A DNA stretch of 64,000 nt from Commensalibacter oyaizuii (GTDB lineage: Bacteria; Pseudomonadota; Alphaproteobacteria; Acetobacterales; Acetobacteraceae). Shown here piece by piece: positions 1 to 8,287 of the stretch. The notes beneath the pieces were generated by a model, which searched no databases, was not told where the DNA came from, and saw only the letters and a list, made by a program, of their open reading frames with translations. The first letter of the stretch is position 1. Every line of letters begins with the position of its first letter. A program made the translations under genes and the position numbers. The stretch is from contig NZ_JASBAO010000001.1 of assembly GCF_029953265.1 (NCBI RefSeq), positions 2,113,501 through 2,177,500 of the forward strand. Direction: 5' to 3'.

Positions 1-1
1 C

Positions 2-613
2 ATGTCGACATCGGACAGTCCAACCCATCCTATGATATGGGCGGCACAAGTGGGTGCACAAGTTGCAGTCAGCATGCGTAATAATCCAGCTATTCCAATT
101 ACGGGGCTGGTTTTATCCGTTATGCCTCCCAGTGACCAAGGGTTTTTTAATTTTCAACAACGCAACTCGTTACTATATGACGGGATCTCAACTTTTATCG
201 TCAATGATAATAATCAGGTAATGATTGAGCGGTTGATCACAACCTATAAACGCAACAGTTACGGAAATGAAGATAACAGTTATCTAAATATTGAAACAAT
301 GTTAACGGCCAGTATGGCCATACAGGATATGCGTCAATTTTTATCTGATCAGTTTCCTCGTTGTGTGCTGTTGCGTGACGGATCAAAAATTACAGCAGGC
401 CAACAGGCAACGACAGCCGAATTAATTGGAAAAACTTGTATTGCCCGTTATCGTACCCAAGCCGAATATTTATGGGTGCAAGATACGGACGGATTTGCCA
501 GTGAATTAAAGGCTGAAAACGCAGGAAATGGCACGGTAAAGCTGTTGATGCCGTATCGGTTTTCAGATCAATTATTTATTATTGCAGGTAACTGCCAGTT
601 TACCAAGGGATAA
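2..613 (+). CDS. Phage tail sheath protein, C-terminal part (Mu gpL-like), truncated by window edge
   Basis: About 203 residues of the C-terminal half of a contractile tail sheath subunit, the protein that forms the outer sleeve and drives the tail tube through the cell envelope on contraction. Mu gpL is about 495 residues, so the real start lies left of the window and the methionine at position 2 is internal. The identification rests on the position directly before a tube protein, as in Mu L-M, and on the sheath-like end in which a conserved small domain closes the protein. It ends 11 bases before the tube gene. Family assignment is by eye. Confidence 0.8.
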   Translation: MSTSDSPTHPMIWAAQVGAQVAVSMRNNPAIPITGLVLSVMPPSDQGFFNFQQRNSLLYDGISTFIVNDNNQVMIERLITTYKRNSYGNEDNSYLNIETMLTASMAIQDMRQFLSDQFPRCVLLRDGSKITAGQQATTAELIGKTCIARYRTQAEYLWVQDTDGFASELKAENAGNGTVKLLMPYRFSDQLFIIAGNCQFTKG

Positions 614-624
614 GGAATCACATC

Positions 625-996
625 ATGGCATCGACACAAGGTGCGATAGGCGGATACGCCACGCTTACCATTGACGGTGAAGTTTGGAACGCTGAAAATA
701 TAAAATACAAGACGAGTGGATTTAAACGTGAAACCGTGGTGGCACAAACAGCGGTTGCTGGTTTTACCAAAATGCCCACACAAGGATCAATTTCTGCAAC
801 CTTAATTGACCGCAAAGACAAGCCCATTGCAGAGATTATGGGCAAAGAAACAGCCACAGTGATTGTAAGGCTTGTTAATGGAAAAGTGATTACAGGCAAT
901 CAAATGTGGCTTGTTGAACAACCCGAATTAAACACGCAAGAAGGCAAGTTCGAGGTTAATTTCGAAGGTGACGATGTATCAGAGGATATCGCATGA
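625..996 (+). CDS. Phage tail tube protein (Mu gpM-like)
   Basis: A 123-residue beta-rich protein matching the length and character of the Mu M tail tube subunit, which stacks as rings inside the sheath to form the DNA conduit. The N-terminal pattern of small residues followed by 'LTIDGEVW' and a middle stretch ending 'ISATLIDRKD' are typical of the family. It follows the sheath gene immediately. Its TGA overlaps the ATG of the chaperone gene by 4 bases, so the two are translationally coupled. Confidence 0.85.
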   Translation: MASTQGAIGGYATLTIDGEVWNAENIKYKTSGFKRETVVAQTAVAGFTKMPTQGSISATLIDRKDKPIAEIMGKETATVIVRLVNGKVITGNQMWLVEQPELNTQEGKFEVNFEGDDVSEDIA

Positions 997-1595
997 CACA
1001 GCCAGTAATGAATACAAAAATTATTTCTTTAGATCGCCCTGTTCGTGTTGGTGATCGTGATTATACTGAATTAAAATTACGTGAACCTATCGTAAATGAA
1101 GTCATTCAGGCTTTCAAGACAATGGCTGGTAAACAATCCTCTGTTGCTGCTTATGATGCGCAGCTGATTTTGGTGGCAAGCGTTTCTGAAATGCCCATTC
1201 AAGGTATTGAAGAGTTGCCAGGTCGTATTTTGGATCAGGCTATCGATTTCGTTATGTCTTTTCAAGATATGACCCCTTGTAATGAGCCATATGATCAATG
1301 GGATATGGAGCTAATACCACCATTACAATTAAGTAACGGGGAAACCCTTAGCGAGATTGCTTTGCAAGAACCCACAGTAAAGCAACGTAAAATGGCGATG
1401 AAGCAATTTGATCACTATGGCCAAACGATTGTCGGGGGACTGGAATTCCAAGTATCTTTATTAACCCAGGTTTCAGGGCAAAAATTGGCAAGTATCTTAA
1501 AACTACCCATCAGTCAGTTTACGAAAGCATCCGGTTATCTTTTGCGTTTTTTTCCCAATGGCCAGAAAACTGGCGAGGCCTTAGCCAACAATTGA
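993..1595 (+). CDS. Phage tail assembly chaperone, zero-frame product (Mu gp41-like)
   Basis: A 200-residue protein in the position of the Mu gp41 family of tail assembly chaperones, which coat the tape measure protein while the tube polymerises. The start 'ISLDRPVRVGDRDYTELKLR' is the classic opening of this family, ending in an alpha-helical region. The zero-frame product stops at 1595. A run of seven T at 1547-1553 lies 14 codons before the stop and leads into an open -1 frame ending at 1711, so a longer fusion protein is probably also made. The order tube, chaperone, tape measure matches Mu. Confidence 0.85.
   Translation: MTQPVMNTKIISLDRPVRVGDRDYTELKLREPIVNEVIQAFKTMAGKQSSVAAYDAQLILVASVSEMPIQGIEELPGRILDQAIDFVMSFQDMTPCNEPYDQWDMELIPPLQLSNGETLSEIALQEPTVKQRKMAMKQFDHYGQTIVGGLEFQVSLLTQVSGQKLASILKLPISQFTKASGYLLRFFPNGQKTGEALANN
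1547..1553 (+). promoter_or_regulatory. Probable -1 programmed ribosomal frameshift site (T TTT TTT)
   Basis: In the zero frame the codons read CGT TTT TTT CCC, giving the perfect slippery heptamer T TTT TTT. Slippage by -1 after 1553 enters a frame that is open from TCC at 1553 to TAA at 1711. Tail chaperone genes of many long-tailed phages, including Mu, use a -1 frameshift at this point. The site and open frame are seen; its use is inferred. Confidence 0.75.
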
Positions 1596-1711
1596 TCTAC
1601 TTTTACAAATGGCCCCCACAATGGATTGATGACATGACGGGTTCTCAGTTATCAGAAGTGGTTTTGGCAACGATCCACGGGCAAGAAGCCGAGCAAAAGC
1701 AACAAAGGTAA
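1553..1711 (+). CDS. Tail assembly chaperone, -1 frame extension of the frameshift fusion
   Basis: Reading from the slippery site in the -1 frame gives about 52 codons starting SQWPENWRGL and running through YKWPPQWIDDM to a charged Q/K-rich end. Two closely spaced tryptophan-proline motifs and a short helical segment resemble the GpE/gp42-type second chaperone domain, which binds the tape measure protein. A lone product could only start at the weak TTG at 1592, so fusion to the 993-1553 product by frameshifting is the more likely form. The stop lies 5 bases before the tape measure ATG. Confidence 0.7.
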   Translation, partial: SQWPENWRGLSQQLIYFYKWPPQWIDDMTGSQLSEVVLATIHGQEAEQKQQR

Positions 1712-1716
1712 AATCC

Positions 1717-4371
1717 ATGGTTAATCCCATTTCCGTATCAATAACAGCGGTTGATAATGTAACCAAAGTCATTCAACGAGTGAATGCCAATATGGAACGC
1801 ATGCAGGCCCCAATTAAAAATGTTCAGCGCACTTTTGAACGATTTTCTCAATTATCAGGGATGAATCGGTTAAACGAGGGATTTTCAAGGATCCGCGCTT
1901 CGGCGACATCTACTTTTCGGGTGATGGGGCAAATTGCCCCCGTGTTGGGCACCATTACCAGTGCGGTTACCATCGCGGGGATGACACGACTTGCCACGTC
2001 ATGGGCCAATTTTGGCAGTAATATTCAATCTACATCCCAGCGATTAGGAATATCGGTCTCTGGCTTACATAGCTGGCAAAATGGCGCACGTTTGGCAGGT
2101 GTCTCTGCACAAAGTATGACAAATGGGATTAAAAATTTGCAAGATGGGATGTGGGATGCGGTTGGAGGGCGTAACCCGCAAATGGTTGCAGCCTTTCAAA
2201 CATTGCATGTTTCTTTTCGCAATGCAGACGGATCTGCACGCAAAGCAAGCGAAGTCATGCCAGAATTGGCCGATAAGATCGCAGCATTAAAAAATCCTGT
2301 CGCCCAAGCAAAAGTAGCCATGCAATTTTTCGGGGCCGAAGGGGAGGCATTATTACCTTTTTTCCGCAAGGGCTCGGCTGGAATGGCTCAATATCGTCAA
2401 GAATCCATCAAATTAGGGGTGATGAACGAGGCGGGGGCAAGGGCTGCTGATCAGTTAAGGCGTGCACAAGCACGATTAACCCAGTCGGTTGAGGGATTTG
2501 GTAACTCCCTTGCACAATCAATAGAGCCTGTTCTTAGTCCCATTATCAACAATATGGCAAACTGGATTGCCGTTAATAGGGTATGGATTACGCAAAATAT
2601 TGCAAGATATGTAAGGCAATTTGCCAATTATCTTAAATCTATCAATTGGCAACGGGTCAGTGATGGGGCGCAACAGGTCTGGAATTCGATTAAGCAATTT
2701 GGCCAAACCATTCAAGAAAATATAGATAAAATCGGTGGATTTAAAACGGTTCTTGAGATTGTTGCTGGTTTAATGGCATTTAAAGTGGTCAGCAGTGTTC
2801 TTGGTACCATTGCGCCTTTTGCATCTATGGCTATGACAATTGGTCGGGTGGTCGTGCCTGCTTTGGTCTCTTTATTGGCAACCATGGGGCCGGTGGGCTG
2901 GGGGATTATGGCAGCTGGGATTATCATTGGGGGGGCTGCTGTTATTATTTATAAATATTGGGACACCTTTCGGCCTTATTGGGAAAAGTTATGGTCATGG
3001 ATCAAGACATATACGAAATTTGTTGTTGATTATATTTTACCCACCGTCAGTCCTTTTGTTCGTCTGGCCAAAGGGATCATCGATAATTGGAAGCCCATTA
3101 AAGAATTTTTTAAAAATATGTGGGATAGCGTAAAAGATTACTTTTACAGTGCTTGGAGTTATATTGGTAATATTATCAATAAAATTATATATGCAGTGGG
3201 TAAAGTTGGCAAAGCACTCGGGATTACTAAGGCCGCGGCACAGGAAGTATCTAATGTCATGCAGGTTGATCCCCCTTCATTACCAGTTAAGGACACTGTC
3301 GCTGCAAATGGTTCTGGTGGGGCTAATGTGCAAGATTGGGTTGGAAATTGGTTTGGTTGGGGAGGGAGTGAAAGCGAGAAAAATCCTACCAATCAGGGTG
3401 TTCAAAAGGTTATGGATAAAATCGGTGGTTTTTTTTCGTCAGTTACTAATAAAGTTGATCAAGCCACCAAAGCACCTCCAGTTGCTGCTCAACCTTCTCA
3501 TGCTATTGTACCAGCAACCTCATCTTCTTTGCTATCAACAAATACACCCGTTGAACAAATGGCAAAAGCTGGACAACGCGCTGCAACCAGTCCTTTACGC
3601 ATGAATGCAACCTTGAATGGGTATGTTGATAAGGCAACACAAGGCAGTATGGCCACACCAGCCATGATGAAAGCTCTCATTATGACGGAAAGCAGTGGTC
3701 GCATGGTGGGTAATTCTAAAACTTCAGCTTATGGCTATACGCAGCTTACCAATGCCGCCGCCGCAGAAGTTGGTGTAAATAAATATGATCCGTTTCAAAA
3801 TGTGTTGGGTGGGCGTAAATATTATGAAAAAATGCTGAAAAAGGTTCATGGAAACGTGCTTGCTGCGTATGGTGCCTACCATGATGGGGGAAACAGTAAA
3901 GGGGTAAAACAGTTTTTAAAATCAGGCGGGAAAGATTTTTCTTTATTTTCACCTGATGCTCAAAAAGCCATGATGAATTTTCAAAAGTATTTTGCCCAGG
4001 CACAAGGGGGGAAACTATCATTTAACCAGGCTGTACCACAGGGAATTGTTGCAGCCAATAATAATAAAATCCAAGCAGCAATGCCCAACATGTCAAATAT
4101 TAAGACCATTGCACCTATTACACCCGCTTCAGGTCTAGGACAGTTGGGGGGCGCGGAAGGAATGAACATACCATCGGCACCTCCAGTCAATCTACCCATG
4201 TTTGATAATAACAGTAATCAGGGTGGACAAAAATTGGTGTTAGAAATTGATATTAAAGGTAAACCCCAAGGAATGGAAATTAAACCCAAAAGCCGTAGCC
4301 CTCAGCTAAAAATTGAATCGGTTTCTTATCAGCGGGCTATGGACCCCGTTCAATCTGCTGGGGGTTTATAA
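1717..4371 (+). CDS. Tape measure protein with C-terminal lytic transglycosylase domain
   Basis: An 884-residue protein that sets tail length and is injected with the DNA. The first 250 residues are amphipathic helices with 'DNVTKVIQRV' near the start. A hydrophobic stretch (about 345-415) contains strong membrane-type helices rich in Gly/Ala/Ile. A Ser/Pro/Gly-rich linker follows. From about residue 645 an SLT-type lysozyme-like fold begins, with the motif ALIMTESSGR and probable catalytic Glu658, then YGYTQL and a closing AAYGAYHDGG. This domain would locally open peptidoglycan during genome entry. The gene directly follows the chaperone pair, and its stop shares a base with the next ATG. 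Confidence 0.9.
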   Translation: MVNPISVSITAVDNVTKVIQRVNANMERMQAPIKNVQRTFERFSQLSGMNRLNEGFSRIRASATSTFRVMGQIAPVLGTITSAVTIAGMTRLATSWANFGSNIQSTSQRLGISVSGLHSWQNGARLAGVSAQSMTNGIKNLQDGMWDAVGGRNPQMVAAFQTLHVSFRNADGSARKASEVMPELADKIAALKNPVAQAKVAMQFFGAEGEALLPFFRKGSAGMAQYRQESIKLGVMNEAGARAADQLRRAQARLTQSVEGFGNSLAQSIEPVLSPIINNMANWIAVNRVWITQNIARYVRQFANYLKSINWQRVSDGAQQVWNSIKQFGQTIQENIDKIGGFKTVLEIVAGLMAFKVVSSVLGTIAPFASMAMTIGRVVVPALVSLLATMGPVGWGIMAAGIIIGGAAVIIYKYWDTFRPYWEKLWSWIKTYTKFVVDYILPTVSPFVRLAKGIIDNWKPIKEFFKNMWDSVKDYFYSAWSYIGNIINKIIYAVGKVGKALGITKAAAQEVSNVMQVDPPSLPVKDTVAANGSGGANVQDWVGNWFGWGGSESEKNPTNQGVQKVMDKIGGFFSSVTNKVDQATKAPPVAAQPSHAIVPATSSSLLSTNTPVEQMAKAGQRAATSPLRMNATLNGYVDKATQGSMATPAMMKALIMTESSGRMVGNSKTSAYGYTQLTNAAAAEVGVNKYDPFQNVLGGRKYYEKMLKKVHGNVLAAYGAYHDGGNSKGVKQFLKSGGKDFSLFSPDAQKAMMNFQKYFAQAQGGKLSFNQAVPQGIVAANNNKIQAAMPNMSNIKTIAPITPASGLGQLGGAEGMNIPSAPPVNLPMFDNNSNQGGQKLVLEIDIKGKPQGMEIKPKSRSPQLKIESVSYQRAMDPVQSAGGL

Positions 4372-5042
4372 TGCGTCAGGCATCATTTCGTGGGGTGTCT
4401 TTTTGGGTAAATAGCAATAGCGGGGAAAACGGTCGTAAAATAACAATTCATGAATACCCAATGAAAGATCAAGTATGGGTCGAAGACTTAGGGCGGGACA
4501 TGCGTAAATACCACATACAAGGTTTTGTAGTGGGGGAGGACTGCATCACTCAACGTCAATTATTAATTAATGCAGTCGAACAAACAGGCCCCGGTATTTT
4601 GCTGCATCCCAGTTTTGGATTATTAAAAGTCTCTATTTCTGGGTGTTCGTGGCATGAACCTGATAATATTCAAAACAAAATCGATTTTACCTTAGATTGC
4701 GTAGAATATGCCAACCCCGTGGCAGGTTTGATCAGCGAACTAACAGGATCCGCCATTGATGCATTGTCAGATACATTGGCAGATACGGCCATTGGTGATT
4801 TTATAAAGGATACCGTGCAACCCCTTAATCTTGGCATGATGAATAGTGCGGTATCTGTTGCTAGCGCATGGGGAAGCAAAGTTTTATTACAAGGTACGGG
4901 AACCATCCCCATTGCTGCATTGGGTAAAGTCGGCGCAGCACAGATGGGGGATGCTTTGTTAAATCTTGCAACCAATCGTGAAACCTTGGTCAACGCCCTT
5001 AAAAATGTAGACCCTAACGCTGACATTATAAGGAGTAATTAA
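4371..5042 (+). CDS. Mu N-like DNA circularisation/tail protein, N-terminal half (split gene)
   Basis: A 223-residue protein matching the N-terminal domain of the Mu N family: an opening 'ASFRGVSFWV', the 'HEYPMKDQVWVEDLGR' segment, and a conserved 'GPGILLHPSFG' before a beta-rich middle ending ECVEYANP-like. Mu N is a single protein of about 490 residues linked to the tail and to protection of the injected DNA. Here the reading frame stops at 5042 and the rest of the family is encoded by the next ORF, which begins on the last base of this stop codon. Confidence 0.8.
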   Translation: MRQASFRGVSFWVNSNSGENGRKITIHEYPMKDQVWVEDLGRDMRKYHIQGFVVGEDCITQRQLLINAVEQTGPGILLHPSFGLLKVSISGCSWHEPDNIQNKIDFTLDCVEYANPVAGLISELTGSAIDALSDTLADTAIGDFIKDTVQPLNLGMMNSAVSVASAWGSKVLLQGTGTIPIAALGKVGAAQMGDALLNLATNRETLVNALKNVDPNADIIRSN

Positions 5043-5605
5043 TGACAACCGTCACAGAATTCGCCAATGCTATTGTGGCATTACCAGAGGTTTTGCTGGG
5101 CTTTTCAAAGGATCCAAAAACGCAGATGGATCTGATCTTCCCTCTTTGTGAATACAACGTCGATGATATCAAGACAATTGCCCCAATTGGTTTGGCAGAA
5201 AACACATTAAATCGTGCCACAGCAGCCCTGTGCCGCAGGGCAGCCATTCGCACCTTATGTAAAGCTGCTGCTAATTGGCAGGCAGATAGTTGGGACGAAG
5301 TTTTAACGATCCGAAAAAGAATTTCTGAAATTTTACAAAACGAAATTTTAATTGCAACTAACGACAAAAATATGCAAACAGCAACAGCATTGCGCGATTT
5401 GCGAATTAAAGTTTTAGAAACTTTGGCCAAGGCGGCGGGCGAGGTGCCTCATTTAAGAACCATCGAACGGACAGCAGCATTGCCCGCATTGCAACTGGCC
5501 CAACAACTATACGCTGATGGAAACAGAGCTAGTGAGTTAATTCAACGTGCTAATCCTGTTCATCCTGCTTTTATGCCGACTCAACTTGAGGTGCTCAGCT
5601 CATGA
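5042..5605 (+). CDS. Mu N-like protein, C-terminal half (split gene)
   Basis: A 187-residue, mostly helical protein corresponding to the C-terminal part of the Mu N family: a Cys/Ala-rich helix block, a 'DSWDEVLTIRKRISE' segment, and the end 'ALQLAQQLYADGNRASELI' followed by ANPVHPAFMP. A good ribosome binding site (AAGGAG, about 5029-5034) lies 8 bases before the ATG, so this looks like a stable two-gene split rather than a recent frameshift. It overlaps the next gene by 4 bases (ATGA). Confidence 0.75.
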   Translation: MTTVTEFANAIVALPEVLLGFSKDPKTQMDLIFPLCEYNVDDIKTIAPIGLAENTLNRATAALCRRAAIRTLCKAAANWQADSWDEVLTIRKRISEILQNEILIATNDKNMQTATALRDLRIKVLETLAKAAGEVPHLRTIERTAALPALQLAQQLYADGNRASELIQRANPVHPAFMPTQLEVLSS

Positions 5606-6750
5606 CTGTTGAATCTATTATTACCTCTGCTTTTGGGCCATCCAATGCTAAAATTAATCAAGTTACGATCGAGGTCGAGGGTAGGGTTTTATCGGGGTGG
5701 ACACGGGTATCCATTCGCCGAGGCATTGAAATTATGCCTTCAACTTTCGAATTGGAATGTACCGAATATTATCCTAACTCGATGGATATCGCCATTCTTG
5801 AAGGTGCACCCTGTGTTGTTCGAATTGGCAAAGAGACGGTAATTACGGGTTACGTTTTGACCGTTACGCGCAGATTAAGCGCAAATGAGCATCTTGTCTC
5901 GGTTCAAGGTGCCTCGAAAACAATCGATTTGTGTGAATGTTCAGCAAAATTTGAAACTTATCAGTTTAATAACGTGCCTGTTGTCGAATTAATTCAGGCA
6001 ATTTGTAAACCTTATGGGATTGGGGTCAAAACAACTGGCGCGATCGATAATATTGTTATACCACAATTTTCAGTAATTTTAACAGAGACTGGCTATGAAA
6101 TCATTGAACGTATGACCCGTGCAGCAGCATTGCTGTTTTATGACGATACCGATGGTAACGTTATTGTATCCAAAGTTGGATCCAAAGTAGCCGCATCAGG
6201 TTTTGTTGAGGGAAAAAACGTTGAAGAGGTTTCTGTCAGGCGTTCCATGGCGGGTCGGTTCAGTTCGGTATCCATGATTTTACAAACAACCGCCTCATTA
6301 TTTTATAGTCCTGGTCAGGACAATCAGCTGGCCCCAGAAATGAAAAATATTACAACAGGAAAAGAGGCCGTCGACCCAATGGTCAAACGTTATCGTCCAT
6401 TGTTGATTTCAGCTGAAATGGGGGATGCAGGGTATGAGGTTTCACAACAACGCGCCCAATGGGAGGTCAATCGCAGATTTGGTCGTTCCCAATCAATACA
6501 AGTGGTAACGGACAGTTGGCGCGATCAACAGGGCAACCTTTGGAAGCCCAACACCTTGGTACCGATTTCTTTTTCAACGTTAAAGGTCAATACAACCAAC
6601 AAACTTTTAATTTCTGAAACGGTATTCAGATTGGGTGATGATGGTACACACGCTGAAATTACCTTAATGCCCGCCGAAGCATTCATGCCACAACCCATTG
6701 TATTAAATGCCGCAAACAGCGCAGTCGTGCAAGCCATGGCAGAGCGATAA
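5602..6750 (+). CDS. Phage baseplate hub protein (Mu gpP-like, late control D family)
   Basis: A 382-residue protein in the place of Mu P. It has the typical beta-barrel start (IEVEGRVLSGWTRVSIRRG), the 'VRIGKETVITGYV' motif that is nearly universal in hub proteins of the gpD/gp44 family, and a C-terminal 'WRDQQGNLWKPNTLVPI' segment. As a trimer it would cap the tube and hold the spike (gp45). Start overlaps the previous gene by 4 bases. In Mu the gp45 gene follows at once; here a 1.5-kb insertion with a BRO gene intervenes. Confidence 0.85.
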   Translation: MTVESIITSAFGPSNAKINQVTIEVEGRVLSGWTRVSIRRGIEIMPSTFELECTEYYPNSMDIAILEGAPCVVRIGKETVITGYVLTVTRRLSANEHLVSVQGASKTIDLCECSAKFETYQFNNVPVVELIQAICKPYGIGVKTTGAIDNIVIPQFSVILTETGYEIIERMTRAAALLFYDDTDGNVIVSKVGSKVAASGFVEGKNVEEVSVRRSMAGRFSSVSMILQTTASLFYSPGQDNQLAPEMKNITTGKEAVDPMVKRYRPLLISAEMGDAGYEVSQQRAQWEVNRRFGRSQSIQVVTDSWRDQQGNLWKPNTLVPISFSTLKVNTTNKLLISETVFRLGDDGTHAEITLMPAEAFMPQPIVLNAANSAVVQAMAER

Positions 6751-7534
6751 CTATTAGTGATTAGGTCACGAAATAATAAATGTCATTTTTTGCACTATTT
6801 ATGTCGTAAAAAGCCTGTACAGAGAACTTTAATAGTTTTTTTTCAAAATACTATCAAAGAAAATAGAATCGGGCTTCTTAATAAAATATGGGTATTTAAA
6901 GGGTATATTTAAAGTAAAAGGCTAGTCGATTGTAAAAAAAACGAAAAAATTTTTCCTTTAATATTCTGTTAATAAATAGTTAATAAATGACGGAAAACAG
7001 CTAAAAATACAGAATTTTTGTCGGAAAATATTACGTGTTTGAATGAAAAAAGTCGGAAACCGACACTTTTCATTCGTAATTTGATGGTTATAATGATTTT
7101 TAATACTTTTAAACGGTATTAAAAAAACGGCCCGAGTTGATACGCCAATATCAAAACAGACCGTTTCATTAATCAAGTTCTTTTCTGTCTGTATGTCAGC
7201 AAACCTACACAGAAAAGAACCAACACCAAAGGTGTATTCATGTCTTTTTATAATAGGGATTCATATCCCAAAAGTCCAGTTCCTTATCGTAATAATAGCC
7301 GAGTTGTGGATCAATTACTGTTTAAAAATCAAGGTTTTACGGCAAATTATTTCACGTCAAAAAAATTATATTTTTTTTTAAGACACATCGTTTTTCTTGT
7401 AAATAGAATCGATATCGCAATAAGATTAACGTTATTTCAGCCATGTTTCGCAGATATCAAAAAAAGCAGTGGATCTTGTCGCCAAACTTTTCCACTGCTT
7501 CTTACAAAATTAGCACGCAACTAGGAGGTTAGTT
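6751..7534. other. AT-rich intergenic region with several inverted repeats; no convincing gene
   Basis: Nearly 800 bases inside a tail operon without a persuasive coding sequence. Visible structures: a short GTCGG/CCGAC hairpin followed by TTTT near 7050-7070, a minus-strand terminator-like cruciform around 7115-7170, a perfect 12-bp inverted repeat (7177-7188 with 7209-7220), and an AGCAGTGGA/TCCACTGCT pair (about 7464-7500) just before the BRO gene. These suggest a separately regulated cassette or a structured leader. Function is unknown. Confidence 0.5.
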
Positions 7535-7948
7535 ATGAGTAATACTAACACCAATATCCTTAAAAATCAACAACTTCTACCTATCATCGTAAACACATCA
7601 GTTAAAAAAGATGGAGAAGGTCGTTATTGTCTGAATAACATATGCGAGGTTTTGAATATCGCAAATTCACAAGATTTGATGTCGAAACAGCTAGATCGAA
7701 AGGGGGGACGTAAAACGTACGCTCCTACCGTTGGAGGTGAGCAAGAGTTGGCTTTTATCAATGAACTTAATTTATATCGTGTTATTTTCAGAAGCAATAA
7801 AGCAGAAGCAAAACATTTTCAGGATTGGGTATTTAATGAAGTATTACCATCTATTCGTAAGACTGGTGACTATATGGCGACCATTCTTGATAAAACACCA
7901 GAACAAACGCTTTCTCGTGCTTTAATCTTCTCTAAAGTCGAAGCATGA
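7535..7948 (+). CDS. BRO-N domain protein (phage antirepressor type)
   Basis: A 137-residue protein with the BRO-N fold: a start resembling VKKDGEGRYCLNNICEVL, the middle 'ELNLYRVIFRSNKAEAKHF' and the hallmark 'DWVFNEVLPSIRKTGDYM'. BRO-N domains bind DNA and often act as antirepressors in temperate phages. The C-terminal effector domain usual in longer members is absent and only about 20 residues follow. An AGGAGG site precedes the ATG. It sits inside the tail operon between P and gp45, an odd place for a regulator, so it is probably a transferred cassette. Confidence 0.85.
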   Translation: MSNTNTNILKNQQLLPIIVNTSVKKDGEGRYCLNNICEVLNIANSQDLMSKQLDRKGGRKTYAPTVGGEQELAFINELNLYRVIFRSNKAEAKHFQDWVFNEVLPSIRKTGDYMATILDKTPEQTLSRALIFSKVEA

Positions 7949-7957
7949 GGAGGAGGT

Positions 7958-8242
7958 GTGATGCATACTAATATTCATTTTGGTTATTCAATTGGACAAC
8001 AACAATCCCTTTACAAAATTGACGCATCAAGAATTGCCTTTACCCTTAGTAAAGATTTATCGACTATCAATGATATGTTTAACGAATGTTTTGAAGAGGT
8101 CGCCCGTATGGTCGATGATTTTGATGAACCTAAACAAAAACGGTTAAAGCAGTTAAGACAGCGAGTTGAATTTCTAAGTCAATATATTCAAGAAAAGACT
8201 GATGAATTTTACGACATATCACAACAAATTGTAAAATTATAA
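7958..8242 (+). CDS. Small protein of unknown function, partner of BRO gene
   Basis: A 94-residue protein with no family I recognise. The C-terminal half is acidic and strongly helical with heptad-like Leu/Val spacing (KQLRQRVEFLSQYIQ), suggesting a coiled coil. It starts 9 bases after the BRO gene behind a strong AGGAGGAGG-like site and is followed by a terminator hairpin, so the two genes form a cassette. A regulatory partner of the BRO protein is possible but not shown. Confidence 0.6.
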   Translation: MMHTNIHFGYSIGQQQSLYKIDASRIAFTLSKDLSTINDMFNECFEEVARMVDDFDEPKQKRLKQLRQRVEFLSQYIQEKTDEFYDISQQIVKL

Positions 8243-8251
8243 GCGACACAG

Positions 8252-8275
8252 CCACCCCACGGGGTGGTTTTTTTT
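8252..8275 (+). terminator. Intrinsic terminator-like hairpin directly before gp45
   Basis: CCACCCC (8252-8258) pairs with GGGGTGG (8261-8267), followed by an eight-T run. The next gene's ribosome binding site starts only 2-3 bases after the T run, leaving no room for a new promoter. Confidence 0.75.
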
Positions 8276-8287
8276 ATGGGAAAATTG

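Noticed and set aside
2840-3604. Two further open frames inside the tape measure gene of prophage 1
   Set aside because: Both are out-of-frame shadows of the strongly supported tape measure gene, with unnatural composition.
6958-7176. 72-codon leftward frame in the same region
   Set aside because: Composition is that of random AT-rich DNA and it contains a terminator-like hairpin at its start.
7240-7524. 94-codon open frame upstream of the BRO gene
   Set aside because: It has a poor ribosome site, its second half consists of AT-rich hydrophobic codons and crosses hairpin sequence; no family resemblance. Chance frame in a noncoding region is more likely.
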